From: Peromyscus leucopus
Lineage: Eukaryota; Chordata; Mammalia; Rodentia; Cricetidae
Length of the DNA: 64,000 bases
Direction of reading: 5' to 3'
Assembly: GCF_004664715.2 (NCBI RefSeq)
Contig: NC_051070.1
Location: forward strand, 72,854,200-72,918,199
The notes beneath the pieces are model-generated. The model searched no databases. It was not told the origin of the DNA and saw only the letters and a list, made by a program, of their open reading frames with translations. This document shows positions 11,530 to 22,979 of this stretch, piece after piece. The translations under genes were made by a program, and so were the position numbers. The first letter of the stretch is position 1; each line of letters begins with the position of its first letter.

Positions 11530-12330
11530 GTGGCTTACCTATACTTGAAAGCAGCCTCAGATAGTCCTGGCTCTTTCTGTGCCCCTGGTTCTGCCCTCCT
11601 AGAGCTTTCTTGTCTGTGAGCAGTACCCAGAAGCCACTCTCCATAAAATCCTATCTCCTTGTGAGCTGTGGGCTTTTAAACACAGCCGGGTTTCCTGAAC
11701 CCATTCCGCTCCCCTTCTTCCCAGCACAGAATAAACACACTCGGCTAATTTGCATTTCTGCTCCCACAAACACTTTGAAGTAAAGCAATTTAGGCAATGA
11801 CAGGAAGTGTCTTTAGCCAGGGGAAACTGCAGACGGTTTTATTTCATCAGTCAACTGTTCTACTCTGAGTTACGCCCACTAACCTGTGGTTTAGAGCCGT
11901 CTGACCCTGTGCATGAATTTCAAGCCTTATGATGGTCTTGTTTTCTACATGTACTGCCTTAAGTCCTTTCCTATCGATTCTGGAATGTTAGTTTCTTATG
12001 TTTTGTTTGTCTTCTATTTGCATTGCCTTTCCAACACTGCTTCTCACAGTTTACAACTGTATCATGATTTCATTTGACTATTTGTAGTGAAAAGAAAAAG
12101 TCCAGATTTTGTAAATGTAGTTACTCGGCCCTTAGAAAAAGTTTATCCAAAGCGGAAGAGTTCATCAGCTCCTGCACGGGGTGAATAGAAGCAGTCAGCT
12201 CACCATGTAGACATTCCCTTCGGCTGGATTTCAGATCACCTGGGGATGGTTAAGACACTACAAAGACCCTCTCCAGATCTGAGGATTTAGGTAGATGTTT
12301 TTACATTTTAGTTCATTTTCACATAAGTCA
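11530..12330. other. intergenic, nothing recognised
   Basis: No intact reading frame or confidently recognised repeat. Confidence 0.4.
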
Positions 12331-12339
12331 CTTCATACG

Positions 12340-12440
12340 GCCCTCTGGCCTCTTTAGCAGATGAGGTTTAGAATTCTTCCTCCAGTTTTATGATACAATT
12401 GAAGCCACAAGATGTTTAGTGACCTGTGAAGCCACATTAG
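12340..12440 (-). mobile_element. possible MIR SINE remnant
   Basis: 'attgaagccacaagatgtttagtgacctg' resembles the MIR core ('gaagcccagagatgttaagtgactt'). It is weak and very old if real. Confidence 0.35.
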
Positions 12441-12504
12441 CAGGATATGGAAGGACAGGATGGGCTCCTGCTCTGCCAGCTCCCACTCATTGCCCCTTGT
12501 CTTT

Positions 12505-13030
12505 GTGAACAGAAACTCCTGAAAGAAGCTGTGTCCGCAGAGATCGACTGATTACAATGTCAGCACTGTGGAGAGACTGGAATGTTGCAGGTCCAGAGGC
12601 TAATGACCTTATCTTGGGCTAGTTCTAGCCTTCCTTCCCAAACAGCCATTCCTTGTCTGTGTCAGTGTCTGAACTAGCATCTTGTGGCTAACAGATAGAA
12701 ATCTTTTGCAATCTATTAATTTAGCAAACCACTAGCTTCTACCAACCCAAAAGCTAAGAATGTCATCAGATAGCATCTTGCTGTACCTGCTTCTCTGATG
12801 GACCCACCAACGTATTTGTATTTTAAATGTGCCTTAATGTATGGCTTTCGTCATTCCATAAAACTGCCAAATTTGTGAAACTGTGTCTACACTGGAACAT
12901 GGAATTTGAGGTAACCTAAATCTGTGTTCCCAGGCCCTGGTCACTCACAATGGCTATCTTTCATTCCCTTCAAGATAAGAACTGCAGGCAGTTAACTCTG
13001 CAGCTCACACACGATTGAGCCTGTATGATA
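12505..13030 (+). repeat. unassigned rodent repeat, copy 1
   Basis: It shares a long block with the reverse complement of about 52900-53495: 'gagagactggaatgttgcagg', 'gcaaaccactagcttctacc', 'gatggacccaccaac', 'aagataagaactgcagg'. It is probably an LTR or LTR-proximal segment of an unnamed ERV family. Confidence 0.6.
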
Positions 13031-13159
13031 ATGAGTATTCAGAGACGGGTAATGACTGGAGGGCGCTCACCAGCCTAAGACAAAGCACCTGTGTGGCCTG
13101 GGCAGGTGTCTCCATGATGGGTAAGGTGATCTGCTGACTTCCCACACAACCTAAGTCAG

Positions 13160-13465
13160 AAGCTCATTTTTTTAGTAAAACGGGGTACCTGTAGGGCCCT
13201 GGCTCCCATTTTGGGTAACTGTTGCCTTGCTTGCTGACCTTGACCTTGATGTCCTCCCTATGCTAATTCCCTGCCGGGTTCTACCCTCCTAAATGCTTAA
13301 GGGAAGTTCCTTGTCTGTGTATCATGCATATTGGGTGTTAACGGCTTAGATGCAAGATTGTAAAACATCGATAGTGAACTTCTGCCCTCTGGGGTTCTCC
13401 CATTGTGCTGTAAGCCTGTATTTAAGACCTCTTCCCTCCTTCAATAAAAGGCATTTGGCATTAAA
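13160..13465 (+). mobile_element. possible ERV LTR 3' part
   Basis: It has an LTR-like layout: a TATA-like 'tatttaagacctcttcc' followed by AATAAA at about 13443 and a C/T-rich R-U5-like sequence. It may be the same element as the repeat at 12505-13030. No duplicated target site was seen. Confidence 0.4.
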
Positions 13466-13479
13466 AACAAAACAAAACA

Positions 13480-14436
13480 AAACAAAAAAGAATAAACCAC
13501 TACACCCATTTAAAAAAAAAAAGAAATAAGAAATAGAGAGAGAGGATGGGAGGGGGAGGGAAGAAGGGGAAGGAAGGATAAATTCATGTGATAAATTGGT
13601 GGGGAGGACTGGATTATAAGCCCTGTTATCCTGGAAGGCTGTGTGTCTCTGCACAGTGAAGATTATTTAGCTGAACAGAGTGGCCAGTTGTATATTGTTA
13701 GCACATCCTACCCATCCTTATGCCCTTAAAGAGGTAGGAGTGAGGTTTACTCAGTGTATCTCATTCTATTTCTACTCCACACTTATCACATAGGTGTCAA
13801 TCTTGGAAGGACTGAGTGGTTTTTGACTCACCTTATGATCTAAGAATGAAAGGTTGAGAGTGGTAAATCATGTCCCCTTTGAAGACATCTCACTGGGGAA
13901 ACAAACTACTCTTAAGGGTGGGCTGCATGCCCAGCAGTAGATGCCAACAGAAAACAAACTCACCGGCATGTTTCAAGGTTCCTTGTCTCATAATGTCATG
14001 TGGGGGCTTTTTCTCATTTAAATTTTATCTTTTTATTTTTTCTCTTTTTTAAAATACAGGTCCTTTGTGTATATCTTATGGCTTCTGATTTTGTGTTTCA
14101 GTGGAATTCTTTAATGTGCAAACAAGTAGATCTCTGCCTCTATATCTATTTATTGTGACTTTTCTTGGGCTCTTTTCCTCTTTTCCTGTTAGTTTTGTCC
14201 TATTCTGATGGATTTATTTTTGTTTTGTCTTTTATATTATATTATACTATATTACATTATATTATTATCCCCTAGGTGCCTGTTTGTTTCCTAATGAAAG
14301 ACAGAAATGGAGTGGATCCAGCTGGAAAGGGTGATAGTGAGGAATTGGAAGAAATAGGAGGAGAAACGGTAATTGGAATACTTTGTATGGGGGAAAATCT
14401 ATTTTCAATGAAAGAAAAAAAAAGAAAACAGAGAGA
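13480..14436. other. intergenic, nothing recognised
   Basis: AT-rich with A- and G-rich tracts near 13500-13580. No gene or repeat is recognised. Confidence 0.4.
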
Positions 14437-14575
14437 TCCTATGAGGTGGCTTAATGGTTAAGAACACTTGTTGCTCAACCATGAAGATCTTGAGTTCAGA
14501 TCCCAGCACCCATGTATTGAACCAGGCATGATCTCATGTGTGCCTGCAGCCACGGTGATGAAGACTAACTCAAAC
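14437..14575 (+). mobile_element. tRNA-derived SINE (B2/B4 type)
   Basis: 'ctatgaggtggcttaatggttaagaa' to 'gagttcagatcccagcaccc' to 'gatctcatgtgtgcctgcag' is the typical tRNA-derived SINE body, diverged. Confidence 0.65.
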
Positions 14576-14796
14576 TTTCCAGAACTCTCTTCATCCCAAA
14601 AAAGAATAGCTCTATAAATCTCTTAACTCAAGAGAATAAGAAATAGAAGTGAGCAAGCTGCTGTACACAGCCTGCAGTTGTTTAAAATACAGTTTCGAAG
14701 CTCTCATCTAACCCTGATGTTTTGTGTTCTATTCTGAGCACGCACTGGAGCCTTTTTCTTTTTTCTTAACTCTCTGCTCCTCAGAAGTTACTAGGT

Positions 14797-15148
14797 TGCT
14801 GTGGAATAATCCTATTGCACACTGTGAAGATGTGTTGCTCTCATTGGTTTAATAAAGAGCTAATGGCCAATAGCTAGGCAGGAAGAGGTTAGGAGGGAGA
14901 GCCAGACTGAGAGAACAATGGGAAGAAATTAGGAAGAGTCACCAGCCAGACTCAAGAGAAGCAGGACATGTAGAAGATGAGGTAACGAGCCATGAGGCAG
15001 CACAGAAATTAATAAATATGGGTTGATTTAAGTTGTAAGAGCTAGGTAGTAATAAGCCTAAGCTATCTGCCAAGTGTTTATAACTAATTACTAAGTCTCT
15101 GTGAGCTTACTGGGGAGCCAGCAGTCCTGATGAAAAAACCCACCTACA
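14797..15148 (+). mobile_element. MYS-like ERVK solo LTR (copy 1)
   Basis: It starts 'tgctgtggaataatcc', contains 'tgttgctctcattggtttaataaagagc' and ends 'cacctaca'. It is flanked by a perfect 6-bp duplication CTAGGT (14791-14796 and 15149-15154), which proves insertion boundaries and suits a class II (ERVK) integrase. It belongs to the same family as the LTRs at 18178, 30249, 43616 and 56550. Confidence 0.85.
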
Positions 15149-15185
15149 CTAGGTTCTACTTCTATAAACTAAATAAGCATTTTAT

Positions 15186-15335
15186 TCATCTGTGTGGGGT
15201 GCCACATGCCTATAATCCCAGTACGGTGGAGTCTGAGACTGCCACAAATCCAAAGCCACCCTAGGCTTCACGGTGAGTTTAAGGCCAATTTTCATTACAG
15301 AGTGAGACTTTGTCTCCCCAAAAAGCAACAAATCA
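15186..15335 (+). mobile_element. diverged B1-type SINE
   Basis: 'tggggtgccacatgcctataatcccag' to 'cagagtgagactttgtctcc' is recognisable as a B1/B4-type element with a degraded middle. Confidence 0.6.
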
Positions 15336-15510
15336 ATAAACAAACAAAAGAAAAACAACAAAATAGGCCTTTTGAAACCAGGACCAATCCTTCCTGACTC
15401 ATATACCCCCGACTCATATACCCCAAACGACAATCCAGAAGTTCCCCGCAACACTCCTGTTTTCCTGTGAGGACAGCTGTTGCATAGGGACAGTAAAGGC
15501 CCATCCTTCT

Positions 15511-15513
15511 TAC

Positions 15514-15575
<62 letters not shown>

Positions 15576-15576
15576 A
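15511..15576. repeat. (TATATG)n microsatellite
   Basis: About 11 hexanucleotide units. The Tyr-Val/Tyr-Thr frames across it are artefacts. Confidence 0.95.
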
Positions 15577-15579
15577 ATG

Positions 15580-16340
15580 GAAAAGTCAGTTTGTCAACGT
15601 GGCCCCCGAGAAGTTCATCTTTAACAATAGTGCTCAACCAGTCAGGTACAGTGAGGACTACTTGCAATACCCTCTCAGGAAAGCCTGCTAGGCCCCGGAT
15701 TGCAGGTCCTATCCACCTATGAGAGATGAAGGTCATCACCTTCCAGCAGGTCCAGTATTTGAAGAAAATGTAAGAACTATGGAAAGAACTCACTCAACTG
15801 AAACATGCTAGAAGAGTTTTTAAACTTTACTTTTTCTAAACTTGTGAGATGAATAATAGAAACTTTGAAAAGAGCACGATGAGACCACTTAAAGGGACTT
15901 CCAGGAAGAACTGCATTCTGCAGCCTTGTCAATCAACTGTAGAACAAGCCGGAAGGGGCAACCTGTGTGAGCAGCGAATGCTCTAGAACACTAATTGAAT
16001 TCATGAGTCAAAAAGGGTCACATTGCCTTTACTTTTTCTTTCCCAGTGAATGCTTCCCGTCTCCGGCTTTCTTCTTTTCCTCAGAGCAAAACGCTGTCTG
16101 CAATCAAGGTAGTCAGCAGTGCTTATGTGCAGAATAGTTACCAGCTGATGACGGCCCATTGCACCTGATTCTACCGGGTGGCAGCAATAGAGACCGAGCA
16201 GGGAAAGGGAGGGAGGCTGAGCTCACGGAGCCTGGATTGCTCTGCCAACCTCCAGTTTTAGGACCAGAAGGGCAGAGATCCCACTAAAATAAACCCATGG
16301 CTAGCTTTAAAATATCCCAGCAACAAAGATAATAAAATAA
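15580..16340. other. intergenic, nothing recognised
   Basis: Mostly unique sequence, with no supported gene or repeat. Confidence 0.4.
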
Positions 16341-16344
16341 TGTC

Positions 16345-16915
16345 CATGTAGCTCAGTGGCTAGAAGGCTGGCCTTGTTAGTTATTATGCGGCACTGTGTT
16401 ATTCATTAAGCACGAGAAAAGCCACGGAAAACAAAACCCACTCTAAGAGTTTATTAAGAGAAGGAGCAGAAAGGAGTGCTTAGGCCCAGGGAGAGAGAGG
16501 GGAGGGGTCTGCGACCCGCTTTTTATGGATTCCCCCACACATGCGCATATGGGCTTACATAGCTGTGCCACACATGTGCATAGATTACGTGATCACACTG
16601 CATGCACATTACATGACCACGCTGCAGCTCATGGATTGCATAGGATATAAGGCCCCCAGAACGACTAAGCATCTCGCCAGTGCATGTGCAGTGATAGGGG
16701 AGTGGCTAGAAATTCCAACAGGCCTAGCGTATTGAAGGACCTGGATTCAAGTCCTCAGAACTGCCTAAAACAGGGCAGTGGGAGCTTAAAGGCCTGTAAT
16801 CTCAGCTACTCCAGAGGTGGAAGCTGGAGGATAAGGACTTCAAGCTCATCTCTGGCCTTATACAGCTCAAGGCCCACCTGGGCTACATTAGACCCTGTCT
16901 CAGAACACAACAGAA
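16345..16915 (+). mobile_element. B4 SINE split by an LTR
   Basis: The ID-like head (16345-16374, 'gtagctcagtggctagaagg') and the rest (16721-16915, ID remainder then B1-type 'cctgtaatctcagctac' to 'cattagaccctgtctc') form one B4 (ID-B1 fusion). It is cut by an LTR, with GGCCT duplicated on both sides. Confidence 0.8.
16375..16720 (-). mobile_element. IAP-like ERVK solo LTR (copy 1)
   Basis: The + strand begins TGTTAGTTATTATGCGG and ends GAAATTCCAACA, so the LTR reads TGTTGGAATT...AACA on the minus strand. 'gagtttattaag' gives the minus-strand poly(A) signal region. A 5-bp duplication GGCCT flanks it (16370-16374, 16721-16725). It is close kin of the LTR at 38042-38436. Confidence 0.85.
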
Positions 16916-16935
16916 AACTGGGATTATTCCTTTTT

Positions 16936-17110
16936 CTTCTTGGTAGGTTCAGTTGCTTGCCTTGAAATCTGGCAGCCTGAATTTGATTCCTGGGCCCCAC
17001 GTGGTAGAATGGAAAGAACTGACCCCTGTAGGTTGTCCTCTGACCTTCACACTCACTCCATGGCATGGGTGCACTCACATACACATACAACACAAATAAA
17101 TGTGATAAAA
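16936..17110 (+). mobile_element. B3-type SINE
   Basis: 'tggtaggttcagttgcttgcc' to 'gattcctgggccccacgtggt' to 'ttgtcctctgaccttcacac', with a CA-rich/AAATAAAT tail. Confidence 0.7.
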
Positions 17111-17208
17111 ACTGTTAAATGATGAAGTAAAGACAGAACTCTGGATAATAACTAAATTGTGGAACCAACCTCCATGTCCAACAACAGAGGAATAAATAAG
17201 GAAAGTGT

Positions 17209-17211
<3 letters not shown>

Positions 17212-17256
<45 letters not shown>
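17212..17256. repeat. (CA)n microsatellite
   Basis: About 22 CA units. Confidence 0.97.
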
Positions 17257-17258
<2 letters not shown>

Positions 17259-17551
17259 GGAATTTTTTCAGCCACGAAGAAAGAACAAAGTTCTGTCAAT
17301 GCAGGAAAATGGGTTCAACTGGAGATAATCATAGTGAGAAAGTTATCAGCAAGAAAAATGTTCGTTTTCTCTCATCAGTGGTTCCTAGGTTTTGTAGAGA
17401 GAGATAAAATTATATATGGATATATGCCATGAAAGTAGAATTCAAACCGTCTAAGGAGACAACAGGAACTAATGGCAGGGGAGAGAAGAGGGCATGGGGA
17501 TATGACCAATATACAACAGATAATAAATGAAAAGTTAAAATTAAAATGTTA

Positions 17552-17710
17552 GGGCTGGAGAGATGGCTCAGAGGTTAAGAGCACTGACTGCTCTTCCAGA
17601 GGTCCTGAGTTCAATTCCCAGCACCCACACGGTGGCTCATAACCATCTGTAATGAGATCTAGTGCCCTCTTCTGTATACATAATAAGTAAATAAATCTTA
17701 AAAAATATTT
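17552..17710 (+). mobile_element. B2 SINE
   Basis: 'gggctggagagatggctcag' to 'gcccactctctt' type end 'gtgccctcttctgtatacat', then an A-rich tail. It is little diverged, so fairly recent. Confidence 0.93.
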
Positions 17711-18177
17711 TTTTAAAAATTAAAATATTAAAATCAGGAGGAATGGGCACACAATGGGCAAAATGTGATGACCGTTAAAAGTGCATGTGATGAGCACTTG
17801 GAGATTATATTCGTCTTTGTACTTCAGCATGTCTGAAATATATATATATATAAACAAAACAAGTCTTTGGAGGAGAAAGACATTTTAAAGTCTGTTGGCG
17901 AGGAGAGGAAGGAGCTTAGGGACCGTTAGAGCAGCTTTGTTTTATGTTGGGTCTTCACACTGAGGAATCCAAACCACTTCCTGCCGCACACTTTCCTGTT
18001 TTAGCTGAGGACAAACAGTAGAGGCTTCTGGGAAGAGCTAGCCAAGGGAGGGAACACTCCCGTGACTTGGTTTCACTCTAAGTGTTCAGAAGTCAGCACA
18101 CCCACACCCAGGGTCCTGCCAGATCAGACATGATGAGGTGGGGTCAAAGGTTGTCCTGAGAAATGGAGAACAGAAAG
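17711..18177. other. intergenic, nothing recognised
   Basis: Contains a short (TA)n near 17841-17853; otherwise unrecognised. Confidence 0.4.
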
Positions 18178-18564
18178 TGCTGTGGGACGGTCTATATGTC
18201 AAATTGCTCTGATTGGTCAATAAATAAAACACTGATTGGCCAGCGGCCAGGCAGGAAGTAAGTGGGACAAGGAGAGAGGAGAATTCTGGGAAGCAGAAGG
18301 CTGAGGCAGAGTCACTGCCAGACGCCGCCATGACCAGCAGCATGTGAAGACTCCGGTAAGCCACCAGCCACGTGGCAAGGTATAGATGTATGGAAATGGA
18401 TTAATTTAAGCTATAAGAACAGTTAGCAAGAAGCCTGCCACGGCCATACAGTTTGTAAGCATATAAGTCTCTGTGTTTACTTGGTTGGGTCTGAGCGGCT
18501 GTGGGACTGGCGGGTGACAAAGATTTGTCCAGACTGTGGACAAGGCAGGAAAACTGTAGCTACA
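18178..18564 (+). mobile_element. MYS-like ERVK solo LTR (copy 2)
   Basis: TGCTGTGGGACGG... to ...CTGTAGCTACA with a perfect 6-bp target duplication AGAAAG (18172-18177 and 18565-18570). 'attggtcaataaataaaaca' and 'tttaagctataagaacagtt' are shared with the copy at 30249-30636. Confidence 0.92.
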
Positions 18565-18794
18565 AGAAAGAGCTGGATCAGCTCGGAATCATCAAGGAGA
18601 AACAGCAGTGCTGTGGGGAGGGGGTGTGGGCCTTGTTCATTACCCTCTCCTGGAGGGAATTAGGAATACATGGCGTCAGCCCTGGGCCGGAGCACACAGA
18701 AGAGGGACTGGTGCTGAAGTATGAACGTTCCGTGTCTACTGTTTTACACAGGGACAGCACTAATGTTTTCATTTTGTACTTTAATTTCATTTAT

Positions 18795-18965
18795 TACGTG
18801 TGTGTGTGTGTATTTCTCAGCTATGTACACACATGAGTGCAGGTGTGAGTGTGCCCGGGCTCGTATTCGGAAGTCAGAGGGCAGCTTTCAAGGGTCAGTT
18901 CTCTGCTTCTGCTTCTATTTCAAAGATCGAACTCAGCTCATCAGGACATACTGCCAGGCGAAGGG
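18795..18965 (-). mobile_element. B3-type SINE
   Basis: In reverse orientation: 'tacgtgtgtgtgtgtgtatt', 'gaagtcagagggcagctttc', 'gatcgaactcagctcatcag'. Confidence 0.6.
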
Positions 18966-19328
18966 CCAACATTACTGTAAGCACAGGATAAAAATTATCT
19001 AGTGGCATAATATTTTTAGAGTTTTCCCACTAACACCCCTCCAAAATTGTTCACATTGAGTAGGATTGGGAAATTTTAATTACCGTCCTTTAACATTGAT
19101 CTTCTTCCCCCAGAGTTTTTCTTTTTCAAAGGGGCGTTACCTTGGAAAGGGTTGACTATTTAACAATGCTTGCAGTCAAGAACAGCTTAGTATGATGTCA
19201 TGTAACAGAACTGTTGTCTCTGGGAGATAAAAAGAGGTAATATTGTTCAGGTGAGGACTGGAGTATGGAAGGTATTTGCCTGGACGTCTTTGAAGGGGCC
19301 CCAAAATAGCTTGACCACACAGCAGCCA
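18966..19328. other. intergenic, nothing recognised
   Basis: No gene or repeat identified. Confidence 0.4.
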
Positions 19329-19769
19329 TGACAGGCTTAGGGGCCTAGACACAGCTTCTGTGACAGGCTTACTGGCAGGCAATACCCAGATCCAGGGAAA
19401 GCCTTAAACTGATACCACCCAGGGATCCACCCAGGGATGAGGAAGTACCTAACATCCCAAACATTTCAACCATTAGATAAGGTGGCCAGATGTCCTTGAG
19501 TCTAGCACACGCCTATTTTTTGTTTTACAGATACCCCTAGACAATTGTCAGCTAATCAGGGTCCCGGAGCCTGGAAATCCCCTCACCCCAACCTCTGCTA
19601 TGATAAAAACTCTGCCCCACCTGAGTTCAGAGCTCTCTGCTCTCACCTCTGTGTGGGACAGACAGAGGGACCAAGCTCGGGAGCTTGAAATAAAGGCTCT
19701 TTGCTTTTACATGCGGGATTCGGTCTCCGTGGTGGTCTTTTGGGGGTCCCCGTGATCAGGACATAACAC
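19329..19769 (+). mobile_element. gammaretrovirus-like solo LTR
   Basis: It carries 'tatgataaaaactctgcccc' (TATA-like, about 19600), AATAAA at 19689-19694 and a class I style U5, 'cggtctccgtggtggtcttt...gggggtcc', and ends 'ggacataaca'. The left edge is uncertain (TG at 19328 or 19360). No internal retroviral genes are attached. Confidence 0.7.
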
Positions 19770-19928
19770 ATCCAGGTTCGTGGACATGGAGGGACGTGTG
19801 GATAGTGATAGGGCAACAGGGACAATTTATTGAGAGAGCGCTCTCAAGGAAAGTGGACCAGACCTGACAGAAAGTTTAGACACTCAGTGGTTCCTGTACC
19901 CCAAGACTGGACTTTCACAGGTCATCCG

Positions 19929-20284
19929 TGTTAGTTAATTGGCCACTGTGTTCTTACCCTGCAAGGAAATGTCACGAAACACGACAGAATCCGATTATAA
20001 GAGTTTTATTAAAGATAAAGGGACAGAGAGTGTGCAAGCCTGTGGAAGAGACACGTGTGTGGAGAAGAAGAAGGAACCAGGAATATGGCACTTGTTTTTA
20101 AAGGCTGGGCGTGCCCAGGTCACGTCACTACTCCACGCATGTGCGTAGATCACATGGCCACGTTGCGCACTTACGTCGCCATGAAACATCACGGATCCTG
20201 ATCTCGAGAGACGCCTTGACCTAGAAATGGCTATCTTGACCTGGAACTGGGTAGGCAGAAGTGTCCGCCGGGCATATACAAACA
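19929..20284 (-). mobile_element. ERVK-like solo LTR
   Basis: The + strand starts TGTTAGTTAATTGG and probably ends at 'tatacaaaca'. A minus-strand AATAAA lies at 'gagttttattaaag'. 'cgcatgtgcgtagatcacatgg' is shared in style with the IAP-like LTRs at 16375 and 38042. The flanks CATCCG and CGCCCG are only a weak match. Confidence 0.65.
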
Positions 20285-20439
20285 CGCCCGACCGTGGGTG
20301 CGTGTTGTGAACCCTTCAATTCGTACGATGTGCACTTTCCCTGTGTGTGTCCATCTCCCAGAGCCTTGGTGGGGTGGGGTTCCCAGACATATATCTTGTA
20401 TGCTAATTTTGACTTGACTCTAAACCCTTCAGCATAATC

Positions 20440-20650
20440 TCACTTAAAGTCCCAGGGAACTATGTTAAGCACCTTTTCTACATTATCTCACCTAGCCCTA
20501 CCCTAAGTAGCTGATGCTGTATTTTCAGTTTGTATATTTAGAGATGAATTATTAGGAAAGTTAAGAAAAATACCAAAGACCACATGGCTAGCATATGACT
20601 AGCTTTTGAACTCAGATCTGTCTGACTTTGAATCTGTATTCACAGAAGTT
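20440..20650 (+). mobile_element. MIR SINE
   Basis: The order 'tatgttaagcaccttttctacattatctcacctag', 'gagatgaattattaggaaagttaag', 'cacatggctagcatatgac', 'ttgaactcagatctgtctg' follows the MIR consensus layout. Old mammalian-wide repeat. Confidence 0.7.
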
Positions 20651-21196
20651 CCTGTATAGACAGAAAAAAAATACAGAAGTACAGAAATACACTATCCCGT
20701 AAACCCCACAGTGAGGAAGTCCAGGCAATCATGGAGGCACATGATAGTACTTGACATTAACAGTACTAAGTGAGAAGAAAGAACAAGGCTGCAGAGGGCA
20801 GAAGGGTGGGGCACTCAACTTGAACATCCTCTTTCAGAGCCAAAGATTCTCTGATATTGAGCTTAAATGATATATTCATATTTTGTGTCAACAAAATATA
20901 GAAATGGGAGGTAAGAATGCACTATGCAATATATGCATGGTAATTTGGAAAAATTGTAGTCAGGGGAGTAATGAAGCAAAAACCTTCATCATACAAACAA
21001 CCACACCACTTTGCTAGGAATTTAGTAGAGCAACACGAATCCAAGAAGTTGACTTTTCTATGAAGGAAATAAGTTTTTCATATTCTTCCAAAGACATGTT
21101 GATTATTCAAAGTTGCTTATGTAAATAAAAATTCAGAGACAGTAACCACACCTTCTACTGAACTTTCTACAAGGCTACTTTACTGATTAAATATTT
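20651..21196. other. intergenic, nothing recognised
   Basis: AT-rich; no gene or repeat recognised. Confidence 0.4.
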
Positions 21197-21382
21197 TTGT
21201 TTGTTTTTTTGTTTGTTGGTTTTTGATGTTTGTTGTTTAGAGACTTTTGTTTTAGTTTTTGAAATAAGGCCTCTCTGTGTAGCCCTGGCTATCCTGGAAT
21301 TCTCCATGTACTCCATGCCAGCCGTGAACTGCCTCTGCCTCCTGAATGCTAAGATTAAAGGCATGAGCCCCTATAAACAGCT
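21197..21382 (-). mobile_element. B1 SINE (diverged)
   Basis: A poly-T/GTTT tail is followed by 'ggcctctctgtgtagccctggct', 'ccgtgaactgcctctgcctcc' and 'aagattaaaggcatgagcc'. Confidence 0.8.
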
Positions 21383-21516
21383 TGATTGACTCTTACACAA
21401 TTGTAGAGAGGCTGGAATGTTGGTGGTCCAGAGCATCCCTAGAAGAGATTTCCCTACTGTGCTACAACCTGTCTGATGTTTCCATCAATGGATTTGAAAA
21501 CTGTCTTGATTTAATC

Positions 21517-21868
21517 TGTGGGGACACACAGAGGCTCCCTAGTTAGGCCTTACTCAAGGCCGGAAAGTCTGAGCTTGCTTTGCCCAGCAGGGTTGCATAA
21601 TGGGATGATTCGGCCAAAGGGGTGGCTACCAGGTGTTTTGAAGGGTTTACCTTGTTGATACTTTATACCTCAACCTTGAAAGGGGGAGGTCTTTTGCTCC
21701 TCTTCTTGCTGATGTATAAAAATCAGTGGAAGGACAGGGGACTTTTTTTGAAGGAAAGAAAGATGAGCAAGAACACAGTGGTCTTTCTCCTTCATCCTGT
21801 CTGCCTTGAAGATGGTCCTCCTTCCCAGAATTCTGTCCCAGGTTGCTGTGCCTCAGGCTCAGAACACA
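21517..21868 (+). mobile_element. possible ERV solo LTR
   Basis: It starts TGTGGGGACACACAG and ends CTCAGAACACA, with a TATAAAAA box at 21715-21722 and a C/T-rich post-TATA part. No target-site duplication was seen, so the call rests on layout. Confidence 0.45.
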
Positions 21869-22935
21869 TGTGATCATGGACTGGTTTCAATTATTTCTCC
21901 TGTTTAGTCTACAAGGAGATTACAAAGGCATTCAGCCCAAAGAGGTCAGGTGACTTCCCGGAAAGGATTTCAAGTAAGAGAAGCCCACAATTAGCCACAT
22001 TGGCTCGGGTCCAAATATATTCTGCCTATGCATCAGACAAAACTGTGGGAAGGCTTTTGGGTTCCTTATGACTGACTCACACCAAACAATTCTGCCCTCC
22101 CAGAGACAGATTTCGGTAAATTAGCTCATTTTATTTCAATTATCAGGAATATATAAGGATTAGGGAGCCTGGGGATAAACCCTAATTGCAGTAAGTGGCC
22201 TGCTCCTATCACAAGGCTTTGTATGTGGCAGTAGGGTCCCTAGCACAAGTCTTCTGAGCAGAGATCTGAGCCAAGGGCCAAGCTAAAGATAATCAGGCAT
22301 CTGGTTTTAGAGACAGCTTTTAGATAAGATTAGTTCTTCAGGACTGGAGACAGTCTCCAGATAAGGGCAGGTAGAGGCAGGAAGTTCTACTGGGCAGAGG
22401 GAGCTCCATGTTGCTGAGCTTTAGGCCATGGGAAGGCTGCAGCCTCTGACCGGCCAGCAGTGTCTTCCAACAGTGTAGCAGAGGCTACACTGAAAACAAA
22501 AAGCTTCAATGAAGTTCCCTTTTGTAGCTTCTCAGCATTGTGGATAAATAACTTTCAAATGGCTTCAGAAAGAAGCTTGGGGACCGTTAAAGTAGAGTTT
22601 GAGAGAAACATGGAGAGTAGACAAGTCACAAGTCCTGGATGTTTTCAAGAAAAAGAAGATGGAGAACAGGAAGAAAGTTGTCTTTTGAGTTATGGTCAAC
22701 AATGGAGGTCTGCAAGCATCAATAGAAGGGAAAGATGGAGGAAAAGTTTCAGAGAAACATTGAAAAAGTCCAGAATATCAGGGCAAACATGTTTTAAATT
22801 TGGGCTTCGTATTTAAAGAAGAGGTAAAATGGGGGTGGGGGAGATAAAATGATTAAAGTTAGAACTCAGAAAAAAATGGGCAGACTTATCAGTAAAGACC
22901 AGAAAGCAACTGCCCTGAATGAGAGCTTCTGGGGT
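21869..22935. other. intergenic, nothing recognised
   Basis: About 1 kb without a recognised repeat. A 118-codon plus-strand frame (22460-22816) has no recognisable domain and is A-rich; I do not call it a gene. Confidence 0.4.
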
Positions 22936-22979
22936 GTTGTGTTAGTCAGGGTTCTCTAGAGTCCTTGAATTTTGGTTGG

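Noticed and set aside
11211..11644. Frames rich in FLPS repeats
   Set aside because: Reverse translation of the GGAA array, a simple repeat.
15480..15793. Tyr-Val and Tyr-Thr repeats in frames
   Set aside because: Translation of the (TATATG)n array.
22460..22816. 118-codon plus-strand frame starting MSSNSVAEATL
   Set aside because: A-rich, no recognisable family, no splice or promoter context. It may be chance.
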